Shown here one piece after another: positions 34,064 through 43,047 of a stretch of 64,000 bases of DNA. This stretch comes from Bacillota bacterium. Its GTDB lineage: Bacteria > Bacillota > UBA4882 > UBA8346. How positions within the stretch are numbered: the first letter of the stretch is position 1; each line of letters opens with the position of its first letter. Under the pieces are notes generated by a model, which saw nothing but the letters and a program-made list of their open reading frames with translations, was not told the origin of the DNA and made no database searches. Made by a program: the position numbers and the translations under genes. The DNA lies in contig JAEYPR010000016.1 in NCBI GenBank assembly GCA_023410535.1, positions 51,643 to 115,642 of the forward strand, in the 5' to 3' direction.

Positions 34064-35968
34064 ATGAAAATGTCTAAATTATGGTTTTGTCTGGCTTTTC
34101 TGCTCACACTCGGATTTTTGCTGACTTTGGCGTCAACGCCCGCGTTGCGGGCAGCCACCATCTTCAGTGAAGACTTTGAAGATGGGAACGCCAACGGTTG
34201 GAGCACTTCCGGCGGCTCCTGGTCGGTCGTGACTGACGGCACCAAAGCGTACAAACAATCCAGCACTTCGGCGACAGCCCATTCCTACACCGGGACCGCT
34301 TCCTGGACCAATTATTCGATCCAAGCCCGGGCCAAAGCGTTAAGTTTCAACGGCAGCAACCGCTATTTCGGAGTCTGCGCCCGCTTCCAAAGTTCCAGCA
34401 ATTATTATCTGTTGGTCCTAAGCAATGCCGGTACGCTGGAGATCCGCAAACGTTCCGGCGGTAACTTTACAACTCTAGCCACGAAGACAGTGACGGTTCA
34501 GACCGGGGTTTGGTACACGCTGAAGTTTGATTTGAACGGCAGCAACCTCGCCGGTTATCTCAACGGCAATCTTGAGCTGACCACAACCGACGCCAGTTTT
34601 CCAACGGGGAAAATCGGTTTCACCGCCGCCAATGCTTCCTCCGTATTTGACGACGTAATCGTGGACGGCACGAACGTCAACACGCCGACACCGACCGTCA
34701 GTCGCTCGCCTACTGCCACCCCGACGACTGCACCGACACCGACCAACAGCGTTACACCGAGCGCAACCCCAATCGCCTCGGGGCTTCCGGTTTTCCCGGG
34801 CGCGGTGGGTTTTGGAACCGACACCCCGGCCGGACGGGGCGGACAGATTATCAAAGTGACCAACCTCAACGCTGACGGCGCCGGTTCGTTACGGGCCGCC
34901 TTAGCGGCTTCAGGACCACGGATTATCGTCTTTGAAGTCGGCGGGGTCATCGACCTCAATAAAAGCCGTTTAACCCTCAACCAGCCGTACGTGACCATCG
35001 CCGGTCAAACCGCGCCGTCACCCGGAATCACCATCATCCGGGGCGGCATGGTCATCACCACCCACGATGTCTTAATGAAGCACATCCGTTTCCGCATTGG
35101 CGACGCCGGGGCGAGCAGCGGCTTTGAACCCGATGTCACCACCGATGGCCCCTCCGCTTACAATATCGTCATTGATCATTGCTCGTTCAGTTGGGGCGTT
35201 GACGAAAATATGTCCATCTCCGGACCGCGTTTTGACGGTGTCAATGGCACGTCACGCCGGGTCACCTTAAGCAATAACATTATTGCCGAAGGTCTTTACG
35301 ATTCCATCCACAGCAAAGGAATTCATTCCATGGGAACCCTGGTCCACGATTACTGCACCGACGTGGCGGTGATCGGCAATTTCTACGCGCATAATAACGA
35401 ACGCAACCCCTGGTATAAAGGGTATTGCACCGGCGCGGTCGTCAACAATGTCATCTACAATCCCGGCAAATGGCCGATTCGCTTAGGCGCCGTTCTCAGT
35501 GAATGGAGCGGTTATCCGACGCCGGAGCCCCCCAAAGTCAGTGTGGTCGGCAATTATATGAAGCTCGGCGTTAACAGTACCTGCGCCGGCTTGGTCGGGA
35601 CCAACTCCGCCGGTTCGGCTTATCTCGCCGATAATATCGCGCTGGACCGGTCAGGCAATGCTCTCCCGATGACCTATGGCGGAGTGGTCGTCTTATCCGT
35701 CAAACCGTCCTGGCCCAACGGCTTGGTAGCGTTACCCGCCAGCCAAGTCGTCAATCAAGTGGTGAATCATTCCGGAGCCCGCCCCCGCGACCGGGATAGC
35801 GTCGACACCCGAATCATCGCCGGTTTTCTGGCGGGAACCGGTCAGTTCGTGAACAGTCAAACCGAGGTTGGCGGCTATCCCAACCCGAGCATGACCACCC
35901 GGGCCTTGACTGTTCCCACCGCCAATATCGACGAGTGGCTCCACAGTTTCTCGCTAGCGCTGGAGTAA
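34064..35968 (+). CDS. Secreted PL1-family polysaccharide lyase with N-terminal ConA-like module
   Basis: A 634-residue exported protein, ATG behind AAAGGAGG. A signal peptide (to about residue 30) is followed by a ConA-like module (FSEDFEDGNANGWSTSGGSW to FDDVIVDGT, about 31-205), then a Thr/Pro linker, then a PL1-type beta-helix from FPGAVGFGTDTPAGRGG. The helix includes DGAGSLRAAL, TIAGQTAPSPGITIIRGG, HIRFRIGD and VIDHCSFSWGVDEN. This is the branch of PL1 found in bacterial pectate lyases that release oligogalacturonides. It acts extracellularly on pectate. The module is nearly the same as in three other lyases of the window. Confidence 0.88.
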   Translation: MKMSKLWFCLAFLLTLGFLLTLASTPALRAATIFSEDFEDGNANGWSTSGGSWSVVTDGTKAYKQSSTSATAHSYTGTASWTNYSIQARAKALSFNGSNRYFGVCARFQSSSNYYLLVLSNAGTLEIRKRSGGNFTTLATKTVTVQTGVWYTLKFDLNGSNLAGYLNGNLELTTTDASFPTGKIGFTAANASSVFDDVIVDGTNVNTPTPTVSRSPTATPTTAPTPTNSVTPSATPIASGLPVFPGAVGFGTDTPAGRGGQIIKVTNLNADGAGSLRAALAASGPRIIVFEVGGVIDLNKSRLTLNQPYVTIAGQTAPSPGITIIRGGMVITTHDVLMKHIRFRIGDAGASSGFEPDVTTDGPSAYNIVIDHCSFSWGVDENMSISGPRFDGVNGTSRRVTLSNNIIAEGLYDSIHSKGIHSMGTLVHDYCTDVAVIGNFYAHNNERNPWYKGYCTGAVVNNVIYNPGKWPIRLGAVLSEWSGYPTPEPPKVSVVGNYMKLGVNSTCAGLVGTNSAGSAYLADNIALDRSGNALPMTYGGVVVLSVKPSWPNGLVALPASQVVNQVVNHSGARPRDRDSVDTRIIAGFLAGTGQFVNSQTEVGGYPNPSMTTRALTVPTANIDEWLHSFSLALE

Positions 35969-35992
35969 AAAGACACGTAAAAACCTTAGCAA

Positions 35993-36020
35993 ACAAATAC
36001 CGGGGAAATCCCCGGTATTT
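35993..36020. terminator. Terminator after the PL1 lyase gene
   Basis: A perfect palindrome around ACCGGGGAAATCCCCGGT, extended by CAAAT/ATTTG and followed by TTTT. Confidence 0.85.
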
Positions 36021-36468
36021 GTTTTATCTTAATAAAAAAAGAAAATCCAATTAATATTGCGCTAGATAATTATTTGACCCTTGATAAAAATATTTTCCAT
36101 CGCAATAAAATATTTATCGTCTTCACAAAAACATTTATTGCCCTTATAAAAATATTTATCAACCTCAATTAAATATTTCTCCACTTCGAAAAAATACTTT
36201 ACCCCTTTGAAAAAATATTTATCACCTTGACTTATCTATTTATCATCCTCGAAAAAATATTTATCGTGGTAACTATAATGTTTTTCATGTTGTTTTTTTA
36301 AATTTAAACACTCTTTTAATATTTTTATGGCTTCCAATCCGATTGTGTCGGCAACCGCAACAAGATATTAATGGCTTCTTCACCGAACTCCCTTTGAAAA
36401 ATTAAACCCTCATGTTAAAATTAAATATTAAGAAATAGCATAGCTTGGAACAAAGGAGGCATACATTC
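36021..36468. other. A+T-rich spacer holding a 21-bp tandem array
   Basis: About 450 bases between the PL1 lyase terminator and the flavodiiron gene. The left half contains the 21-bp tandem array described separately. The right half (36270-36451) is A+T-rich without recognised elements except the AAAGGAGG site at 36452-36459. Confidence 0.7.
36081..36269. repeat. Degenerate 21-bp tandem array, nine units
   Basis: Nine consecutive units, each exactly 21 bases, start at 36081, 36102, 36123, 36144, 36165, 36186, 36207, 36228 and 36249. The consensus is close to CYTYGAAAAAATATTTATC plus two variable bases. A weak tenth unit (36270-36290) matches at 12 positions. The core AAAATATTTATC recurs every two helical turns, so the DNA is probably curved. 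On the minus strand one frame reads Asp-Lys-Tyr-Phe-Phe-Lys/Glu-x per unit, but unit 8 carries an in-frame TAG. On the plus strand a Leu-Glu-Lys-Ile-Phe-Ile-x frame is broken in unit 5. No frame is open throughout, so an intact gene is unlikely. Confidence 0.9.
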
Positions 36469-37692
36469 ATGCATTGCGTTCAAGAAATTACGCCGCACAT
36501 TTGGTGGGTCGGGGGCAACGACCGCAGACTGGAACGGTTTGAAAATATGTTTCCCCTGCCAAACGGGGTTGCTTATAATTCCTATTTGATCATGGATGAG
36601 AAAACCGCGCTTTTGGATACGGTGGATTCCGCCATCAACGCGTTGTATCTGGAGAATGTTACTCAGGTGTTGAACGGACGAACCCTTGACTATTTAATCG
36701 TCAACCACATGGAACCGGATCATTGCGCCAGTATCGAAGAACTGGTCCGGCGCTTCCCGGATCTCAAAATCGTCGGCAATAGCAAAACCTTCCGGTTGAT
36801 CGGGCAATTTTACAATTGCGTCGACCAAGCGAACTTCTATGAGGTAAAAGAAGGTGACCGGTTGCCTTTGGGCCAACACACCTTAAGCTTTTATTTTGCC
36901 CCGATGGTTCATTGGCCGGAAGTCATGCTGACCTATGAAATCAAAGAAAAGATTCTCTTTTCGGCGGACGCTTTCGGATCGTTCGGAGCGCTCTCCGGTA
37001 ACCTGTTTAGCGATCAAACCGACTTTGAAATGGTTTACCTGGATGAGGCCAGACGTTACTACACCAATATTGTTGGGAAATACGGGCAACAGGTGCAAGC
37101 CGCGCTGAAGAAATTAAGCGGAACGGAGATCCGGATGATCTGCCCGCTCCATGGGCCGATCTGGCGGGAAAACCTCGCCTATATCCTGGACAAATACGAC
37201 CATTGGAGCAAGTATCTTCCTGAGAAAAAAGGCGTTGTGCTCGCTTATGCCTCCATGTACGGCAATACCGAAAATGCCATGAACCGGATCGCCAATAAAT
37301 TGGCTCAAAAGGGCGTTACCGACCTGCGGATCTACGACGTATCCAAGACCCATCCTTCCTATATCATCGCCGAGGCTTGGAAATACAGCCATTTGGTTTT
37401 GGGCGCGCCTACCTACAACATGGGACTTTATTATAACATGGAATCATTAATCCGCGACATGGCCGGCCTGTGGCTGCAAAACCGCCGGGTCGCGCTGGTC
37501 GGCAACTACAGCTGGGCTCCGGGAGCCGTCATTAAAGTGATGCGCGGTCTGATTGAGGAGATGAAAAACATGACGATCATCGGAACGCCCTTGGAGATCG
37601 TCTCCACCATGAAGCCAACCCAAGAAGCGGTAATGGACCAATTGGTGGCGGATATTTACGCCTCGTTGCAAGCGACCGCGCTTGAATCATGA
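36469..37692 (+). CDS. fprA: Flavodiiron protein (FprA family)
   Basis: A 407-residue A-type flavoprotein. The N-terminal metallo-beta-lactamase-like domain has the diiron ligands HMEPDH at residues 80-85, then MVHWPE, SADAFG and LHGPIW. The C-terminal flavodoxin domain begins at ASMYGNTENAMN and binds FMN. The enzyme reduces O2 to water or NO to N2O in the cytoplasm of anaerobes and receives electrons from rubredoxin or other donors; no rubredoxin is fused. The start is the ATG at 36469, with AAAGGAGG nine bases upstream. It is monocistronic, with a terminator at 37740. It supports an anaerobic host exposed to occasional oxygen. Confidence 0.95.
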   Translation: MHCVQEITPHIWWVGGNDRRLERFENMFPLPNGVAYNSYLIMDEKTALLDTVDSAINALYLENVTQVLNGRTLDYLIVNHMEPDHCASIEELVRRFPDLKIVGNSKTFRLIGQFYNCVDQANFYEVKEGDRLPLGQHTLSFYFAPMVHWPEVMLTYEIKEKILFSADAFGSFGALSGNLFSDQTDFEMVYLDEARRYYTNIVGKYGQQVQAALKKLSGTEIRMICPLHGPIWRENLAYILDKYDHWSKYLPEKKGVVLAYASMYGNTENAMNRIANKLAQKGVTDLRIYDVSKTHPSYIIAEAWKYSHLVLGAPTYNMGLYYNMESLIRDMAGLWLQNRRVALVGNYSWAPGAVIKVMRGLIEEMKNMTIIGTPLEIVSTMKPTQEAVMDQLVADIYASLQATALES

Positions 37693-37739
37693 TTCGAGCG
37701 CAATCAAAACCGAACCTTGCGCCTAATTCAGTGAAATTC

Positions 37740-37792
37740 GAAAATACCCGCCGCCCCATGGCAAAGACCATTGGGCAAGCGGGTATTTTTTT
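37740..37792 (+). terminator. Terminator after fprA
   Basis: Outer stem AATACCCGC/GCGGGTATT with a nested CCCATGG/CCATTGGG stem, then TTTTTT. Positions of arms: about 37742-37750 and 37779-37787. Confidence 0.8.
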
Positions 37793-37965
37793 AAAATCGC
37801 ATTTACGGAGAATGCTGCTACAAGGTCGCGGCGTCCAGCTCCGGTGGATTGACAAGCCAGCGAGCGAATGTTAATATTATGACAAAATTCTAAATTTTTC
37901 CATAAACGTCGCTATCAATACAGATACCTCTGTATTTGGATAGAAAAAATTAAAGGAGGAGCAAA

Positions 37966-39612
37966 ATGGGTAAAAAAGTTTTGTTGCTCATCGGGATCGC
38001 ACTCGCTTTCATTCTCGCGTCCCACCTCATGGTCAGCGCCGCCACCTTGTTCAGCGCCGACTTCCAAACCGGCACCGCTCCGGGTTGGTCCACCTCGAGC
38101 GGCACGTGGTCGGTCGTGTCCGATGACAGTTACGTCTACAAACAAGCAAGCACCTCTGCCACCTGCTATTCCTACGCCGGAACCAGCTGGACCAATTATA
38201 CGGTTCAGGCGAACGTGAAGATCTTAGCCTTCAACGGCAGCAACCGGACTGCCGGGATCTTGGCCCGGTTCAGCAGCACCAGTAATTTCTATGCGCTCAC
38301 GTTAAGCAATGCCAATACGCTGACCCTAAGCAAAAGAGTTAGCGGCTCGAACACTGTTTTAGCATCGAAATCGTTTACCGTGGCGACTGGAACCTGGTAC
38401 ACGCTGGCGTTATCGGTTAACGGCAATCAGTTAAGCGCTGCCGTCAACGGCATCCAACAGTTATCAGCCACCGATTCCGCGCTCGCTTCCGGGAAAATTG
38501 GGTTAACCATGACCAATACCAGCGCCGAATTTGACAACGTGCTGGTCACCGATGGTTCACCGCAACCGACACCGACAAACACCGTCACACCGACTCCCAC
38601 ATCCACAGCGACTTTGCGGCCCACACCGACCACATCGGCGATCTTTACACCAACCCCAACACCTTTGCCAACGCCGACCACTCCCGGGACGCCGTTGCCA
38701 ACCGGCGCGATGATCGGCTACGCCGTCTACGGCAATACGACGGGTGGCGCGGGCGGGCCCACCGTCACTGTAACCAATGCCAATGACTTTAAAACCTACG
38801 TCGGAAGTCATAGCCCTTACATTATCCAAGTTCAAGGCACGATCGATCTTGGCGGCAGTCAAGCGACCGTGCGCGAGAACAAAACCATTATCGGTTTAGG
38901 CAATAACGCCACGATCATTGGCGGCCTGAAGATCAGCCACTACAATAACCTAATCGTTCGTAACCTGACGATCCGAAACTGCAATAATGACGGTTTAACC
39001 ATTCAAGACTGCCGGAATGTCTGGGTCGATCACTGCACGTTCATCGACAACGCCGACGGCCAGCTGGACATCGTCCACGCCTCCGACTGGGTGACGGTTT
39101 CCTGGTGCAAATTCTATTACACCCGGGATAACGAGCATAATTTTGTCAACCTAATCGGACATGACGATGATAACGGCGCCGAAGACACCGGCACCCTCCA
39201 CGTAACGTTCCATCACAACTGGTGGAGCACGCTGTGCAAAGAACGGATGCCGTCAATCCGTTATGGCCGGGTCCATCTCTTCAACAACTACTTCAGCGCC
39301 GAAGGAAACAATTATTGCACCCGCATCCGGCTGAATGCCGAAGCGCTCGTCGAAAGCAATTATTACGAAAACGTGAAAAACCCCTGGGAGCAATATGTCA
39401 CGTCCGTAGGCGGCACGCCGGGCAAAATCCGGGCGATCTACAACTACGAAGTCAATACGACTCGCTACGTGTCGCCCACACCGGATAAGGACGGCAATCA
39501 GAGCTTCCTGATTCCGGGGACCGATTCCGTCTTCACCCCGCCCTATCCGTATACGGCCGAGACCGCCAGTAACGTGAAAGCCCGCGTGATGGCCGGAGCC
39601 GGGCCGCAGTAA
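37966..39612 (+). CDS. Secreted PL1 pectate lyase with N-terminal ConA-like module
   Basis: A 548-residue exported lyase, ATG behind AAAGGAGGAG. Order: signal peptide (LLLIGIALAFILASHLMVSA), ConA-like module (FSADFQTGTAPGWSTSSGTW to FDNVLVTDG), a Thr/Pro linker, then a classical Pec_lyase_C beta-helix. In the helix NVWVDHCTF, DGQLDIVHASDWVTVSWCKF and KERMPSIRYGRVHLFNNYF are textbook PL1 motifs, covering the calcium-site aspartates and the catalytic arginine in RxPxxR. It cleaves de-esterified polygalacturonate outside the cell with calcium. A terminator follows at 39635. It differs in PL1 branch from the enzyme at 34064, so the two probably attack different pectate regions. Confidence 0.92.
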   Translation: MGKKVLLLIGIALAFILASHLMVSAATLFSADFQTGTAPGWSTSSGTWSVVSDDSYVYKQASTSATCYSYAGTSWTNYTVQANVKILAFNGSNRTAGILARFSSTSNFYALTLSNANTLTLSKRVSGSNTVLASKSFTVATGTWYTLALSVNGNQLSAAVNGIQQLSATDSALASGKIGLTMTNTSAEFDNVLVTDGSPQPTPTNTVTPTPTSTATLRPTPTTSAIFTPTPTPLPTPTTPGTPLPTGAMIGYAVYGNTTGGAGGPTVTVTNANDFKTYVGSHSPYIIQVQGTIDLGGSQATVRENKTIIGLGNNATIIGGLKISHYNNLIVRNLTIRNCNNDGLTIQDCRNVWVDHCTFIDNADGQLDIVHASDWVTVSWCKFYYTRDNEHNFVNLIGHDDDNGAEDTGTLHVTFHHNWWSTLCKERMPSIRYGRVHLFNNYFSAEGNNYCTRIRLNAEALVESNYYENVKNPWEQYVTSVGGTPGKIRAIYNYEVNTTRYVSPTPDKDGNQSFLIPGTDSVFTPPYPYTAETASNVKARVMAGAGPQ

Positions 39613-39634
39613 CAGACGGGAACCACAAACGGGA

Positions 39635-39667
39635 AATAACCTCCATGAATGATTCATGGAGGTTATT
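39635..39667. terminator. Bidirectional terminator
   Basis: A perfect 16-bp stem, AATAACCTCCATGAAT (39635-39650) with its complement at 39652-39667, one-base centre. It lies between the convergent PL1 lyase and CsoR genes. Confidence 0.8.
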
Positions 39668-39671
39668 ACGT

Positions 39672-40022
39672 CTATTTGATTAACTTATTTATAGTGCCCA
39701 ATAACTCGTCAAGCACTTCGGTTTCGCCCGCTTGGAGCCGTTCGACCATACAATTTTTCATGTGATACTCCAACAAAAGCTTTCCGACGGAATTCAACGC
39801 CGACTGAACCGACGCGACTTGATTCAACACCGAATCGCAATAGGTGTCTTTTTCAATCATATTTTTGATTCCCCGGATCTGTCCCTCAATGCGATTCAGC
39901 CGGGTTGCCAGAGAATCCTTCATTTTCTGGGTCCGGTACGTCATTCTGCTAGAACACGCCTCGTGTTGATTGGAACGCTCATCCATATTCTGCTGAGGAT
40001 TATCGCCGCTTCGCTCCTCCAT
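39672..40022 (-). CDS. CsoR/RcnR-family metal-sensing repressor
   Basis: A 116-residue DUF156 protein. The helical core LATRLNRIEGQIRGIKNMI and the metal ligands are seen: a cysteine in DTYCDSVLNQ and a His-x3-Cys in EYHMKNCMVERL, the Cys-His-Cys set of copper-sensing CsoR. An N-terminal extension of about 30 residues includes HEACSS and could supply extra ligands. CsoR binds Cu(I) and leaves its operator. Here no copper ATPase or chaperone is adjacent; the only neighbour on the strand is a PnuC-like gene 44 bases upstream. The ATG at 40022 is within a GGAGG...AAGGTGATG context. Confidence 0.85.
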   Translation of the reverse strand: MEERSGDNPQQNMDERSNQHEACSSRMTYRTQKMKDSLATRLNRIEGQIRGIKNMIEKDTYCDSVLNQVASVQSALNSVGKLLLEYHMKNCMVERLQAGETEVLDELLGTINKLIK

Positions 40023-40066
40023 CACCTTTCGCCTCCTTCAACCACTCGTAAACCATTCAGCCACTA

Positions 40067-40627
40067 TCATATCACAGTCTCGCGCTTCGCTTCCAGCCAA
40101 TCCAGCAAACCTAAAAAGGAGATCGCCAGGAAAATCAAATGCAACAGACACATTGCATAAATCTCTGAATTCCACCAAGAGACGGCATAGAAACCGTACC
40201 CGATGATCCAAAAATACCAGCAAACAAAGTTCTTTTTGGCCGTCAACCAATTGGCAATCACCAAAAAAATTACGGCGGCCAGCTCAAAATAATTGGTTTC
40301 CATTGCTGAAACAATCTTAAAAACCGCCATACTCAAAGTGATCAAGCAGATCAGTCCGCCAATAAAGTCGAGATATCCTGGAACCGGTCGTTTTTGATCT
40401 TCAAGTTTCCAACGGATGATCCCAAAAATTGAAAAGAACAAATACGCTATTTGCAGCCCGGCGGATAGATCGATTGATTTGCCGAGAAAAAAGACCAACC
40501 ATAAGATATTGCCCGCCATACGCAGATACCAGTACCATTTGCTCTGGTGCAGCATACATACGACACCGATCACTGCAATTACCGAACTGCTTAGATGAAA
40601 AACCGATAATCCCAAAATATTCATCAT
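40067..40627 (-). CDS. PnuC-like vitamin/nucleoside transporter
   Basis: A protein of about 186 residues with six to seven membrane segments. It resembles the PnuC family, facilitators for nicotinamide riboside and related vitamins. LQIAYLFFSIFGIIRWK and IANWLTAKKNFVCWYFWIIG, with spaced tryptophans, fit PnuC, while the loops are shorter than in well-studied members. The start is one of two adjacent ATGs near 40627, after GGAG. It is followed by the CsoR-type gene, so the pair may be one transcript. Substrate unknown. Confidence 0.65.
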   Translation of the reverse strand: MMNILGLSVFHLSSSVIAVIGVVCMLHQSKWYWYLRMAGNILWLVFFLGKSIDLSAGLQIAYLFFSIFGIIRWKLEDQKRPVPGYLDFIGGLICLITLSMAVFKIVSAMETNYFELAAVIFLVIANWLTAKKNFVCWYFWIIGYGFYAVSWWNSEIYAMCLLHLIFLAISFLGLLDWLEAKRETVI

Positions 40628-41061
40628 CTTCTCCAATGAATCATATTCGATTGCAAACGGCCTTTATATACTATACTCCCCTATATATATCCCGATTCGT
40701 TATTTGTTGCTCCTTTATTTATCACAAAAATTGCACACCGAACATTAATTTATATACAATACCATACCACCCTATATTCTATACATAAAATTACATCTGA
40801 TTACTTTAATTGTCAATAGGCGATTGGATCTCGTTAATCAAAACGAAACAAACTTTCCTCCGAAAAACGGTCAGAGCATCTTGTCCCACGCAAAACTCCT
40901 TCCCCAATCTAGAATTAGTTAGATTATGTTATCAGAAATCCAAAAAATAGCTGTTTTTGTTTGATAATTCATTTATAATAATTATGAAGATTTAACCATT
41001 AAAGGAAGTGATGGGTAAAAGGACTTCGGAAGAAAGAAGAAAAAGGGAGGAAAAAAGTTTA
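40628..41061. other. Intergenic region with putative lyase promoter
   Basis: About 430 A+T-rich bases between the divergent PnuC and PL9 genes. AATTCATTTATAAT at 40966-40979 carries a perfect -10 hexamer and is 13/14 identical to the box before the PL1 gene at 34064. AAAGGGAGG at 41042-41050 is the ribosome binding site for the ATG at 41062. No gene, RNA or repeat was recognised. Confidence 0.45.
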
Positions 41062-42963
41062 ATGAAATCATCCAAATTTCTAAGTGTAGTTATTGTAGCT
41101 TTTTCACTGATCCTGTTACTCGCCCTTTGGGGTGGGACCTTTGTCGGCGCCGCCACTGTATTCAGCGACAATTTCGAAGACGGCAACGCCAATGGTTGGT
41201 CCAAATCCAGCGGCACTTGGTCGGTTGTTAGCGATGGTAGTTACGTCTTTAAACAAGCCAGCACCTCGGCTACTTGTTATGCTTATACCGGATCAAGCTG
41301 GACCAATTACACGGTGCAGGCGCGAGTCAAACCTTTGAGTTTCAACGGCAGCGGCCGGACGGTCAGCTTGTGCGCCAGATTTAGCAGCACCAGCAATTTT
41401 TATGCCCTCACTTTGAGCAATACCAACACGTTAAGCATTCAAAAGAAGGTTGGCGGCACGACCAGCGCGTTGGTCTCGAAAACTTATACCGTTCAAACCG
41501 GAACTTGGTATACCCTGAAAGTCGCGGTAAGCGGAAGTTCAATCAACGCTTATGTCAATGGCAATCTGGAGTTATCAGCCACCGACAGCAGTCTGGCCAG
41601 CGGCAAGGTCGGGTTTGCCATGATCAACGCCAGCGCCGAATTTGACGATATTGTGGTGGAAGACGCCCCGGCTCCCTCGGCGACAGTCACCCCGACAGCA
41701 ACAACGACAGCGACAGTAAAACCAACCGCCACTCCGACTGCAACCGCGACCCCGCCGGCAGTTACGGCAACGCCAACTGCCACTCCAAAAGTAACGGCGA
41801 CGCCGACGACCCCGCCGGTTGCCAATGCCTATTATGTGGCGCCGAACGGCAGTGATTCCAATCCGGGCACCATGAGCAGCCCGTTTTTGACGCTGACCAA
41901 GGCCGATTCGGTCGCCGGCCCCGGAACGACCATCTACTTACGCGGCGGAACCTATTACTATTCGGCGACGGTAAATTTGCGATCGAACGGTTCCAGCGGT
42001 AATCCCATCAAATTATGGGCCTATCCGGGCGAGAAACCGATCATTGATTTCTCCGCCCAAGCCTACAACGATTCCAACCGCGGGATTTACCTCAAGGGCA
42101 GTTATTGGCATTTCAAAGGGATTGAGGAGCAATACGCCGGTGATAACGGGATCATTATCTCCGGTTCCTATAACATCATCGAATTATGTGTTGCCCACGG
42201 CAACAAGGACGCCGGAATCCAAATCGCCAGCGGCGGCGCTTATAACAAAGTGATCAATTGCGACGCTTATGATAATTACGATCCGGCCAGCGTCGGCGGG
42301 AATGCCGATGGTTTCGCCTGCAAACTGACCAACGGGGATGGCAATGAATTTGAAGGCTGCCGCGCTTGGCACAATTCCGATGACGGCTGGGACCTGTTTG
42401 ACTCCGCCTATCCGGTAAAGATCACCAATTGCTGGGCGTTTAACAACGGGTATGACCAAGGCAACGGCAACGGCATCAAAGTCGGCGGCAACTACAATAA
42501 CGCCAACATCTATGTCGCCAATTGCTTGGCATTTAACAACCTGAGTAAAGGGTTTGATCAAAATCACAACCTGGGAGTGATCACCCTTTATAACAATACC
42601 GCCTGGCATAACGGCCGTTACAACTTTGCTTTTTACGACACGCCCGCCAGCGGTCAAAACGTCTTTATCAACAATATCTCTTTTGAGCCGGGTCTTTCCG
42701 ACCAAGGTCCGCAAGGCACTTGGATTGAAGCGACGGCGCTTCAACAAAACAATAGTTGGCAAGGGTTCACAGTGACCGGCGCCGACTTTGCGAGCTTGGA
42801 TGCCAGTCTGGCCCTGGCCCCGCGCAATTCCGACGGCAGCCTGCCCAACGTACCGTTCTTACGGTTAGCCTCAGGCAGCGGCATGATTAATGCCGGCAGG
42901 AACGTCGGACTGCCCTATAATGGCTCCGCCCCCGATTTAGGAGCGTTTGAGACGGGGAATTAA
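41062..42963 (+). CDS. Secreted PL9-type pectate lyase with N-terminal ConA-like module
   Basis: A 633-residue exported enzyme. The start at 41062 is chosen because AAAGGGAGG precedes it and it gives a compact signal peptide; a longer frame to 41008 adds a highly charged leader. Order: signal peptide, ConA-like module (FSDNFEDGNANGWSKSSGTW to FDDIVVEDA), Thr/Pro linker, and PL9 beta-helix starting YVAPNGSDSNPG. The PL9 signature is clear: NADGFACKL, GCRAWHNSDDGWDLF, NCWAFNNG, GNGIKVGG. It cleaves polygalacturonate. It is a paralogue of the enzyme at 27314-29290 over its whole length. Confidence 0.9.
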   Translation: MKSSKFLSVVIVAFSLILLLALWGGTFVGAATVFSDNFEDGNANGWSKSSGTWSVVSDGSYVFKQASTSATCYAYTGSSWTNYTVQARVKPLSFNGSGRTVSLCARFSSTSNFYALTLSNTNTLSIQKKVGGTTSALVSKTYTVQTGTWYTLKVAVSGSSINAYVNGNLELSATDSSLASGKVGFAMINASAEFDDIVVEDAPAPSATVTPTATTTATVKPTATPTATATPPAVTATPTATPKVTATPTTPPVANAYYVAPNGSDSNPGTMSSPFLTLTKADSVAGPGTTIYLRGGTYYYSATVNLRSNGSSGNPIKLWAYPGEKPIIDFSAQAYNDSNRGIYLKGSYWHFKGIEEQYAGDNGIIISGSYNIIELCVAHGNKDAGIQIASGGAYNKVINCDAYDNYDPASVGGNADGFACKLTNGDGNEFEGCRAWHNSDDGWDLFDSAYPVKITNCWAFNNGYDQGNGNGIKVGGNYNNANIYVANCLAFNNLSKGFDQNHNLGVITLYNNTAWHNGRYNFAFYDTPASGQNVFINNISFEPGLSDQGPQGTWIEATALQQNNSWQGFTVTGADFASLDASLALAPRNSDGSLPNVPFLRLASGSGMINAGRNVGLPYNGSAPDLGAFETGN

Positions 42964-43014
42964 CCCATCAAGGCAGAACTAAGGTAACTTGGCATAAGTG
43001 TTGCCGGGTGCACC

Positions 43015-43047
43015 AACAACCTCCGCGAAAATTTCGCGGAGGTTGTT
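43015..43047 (+). terminator. Terminator after the PL9 gene
   Basis: A perfect 16-bp stem, AACAACCTCCGCGAAA (43015-43030) with its complement at 43032-43047, followed by a T-rich tail. Confidence 0.85.

Noticed and set aside
36081..36269. CRISPR array
   Set aside because: Units are directly adjacent with no unique spacers, the repeat is degenerate, and no cas genes are present. The same reasoning excludes 63838-64000.
36081..36269. Intact heptad-repeat gene
   Set aside because: The minus frame has a TAG in unit 8 and the plus frame a TAA in unit 5; no ribosome binding site or start codon fits.
42184..42762. 192-residue minus-strand ORF within the PL9 gene
   Set aside because: Val/Ile-rich shadow of Asn/Asp-rich beta-helix codons.
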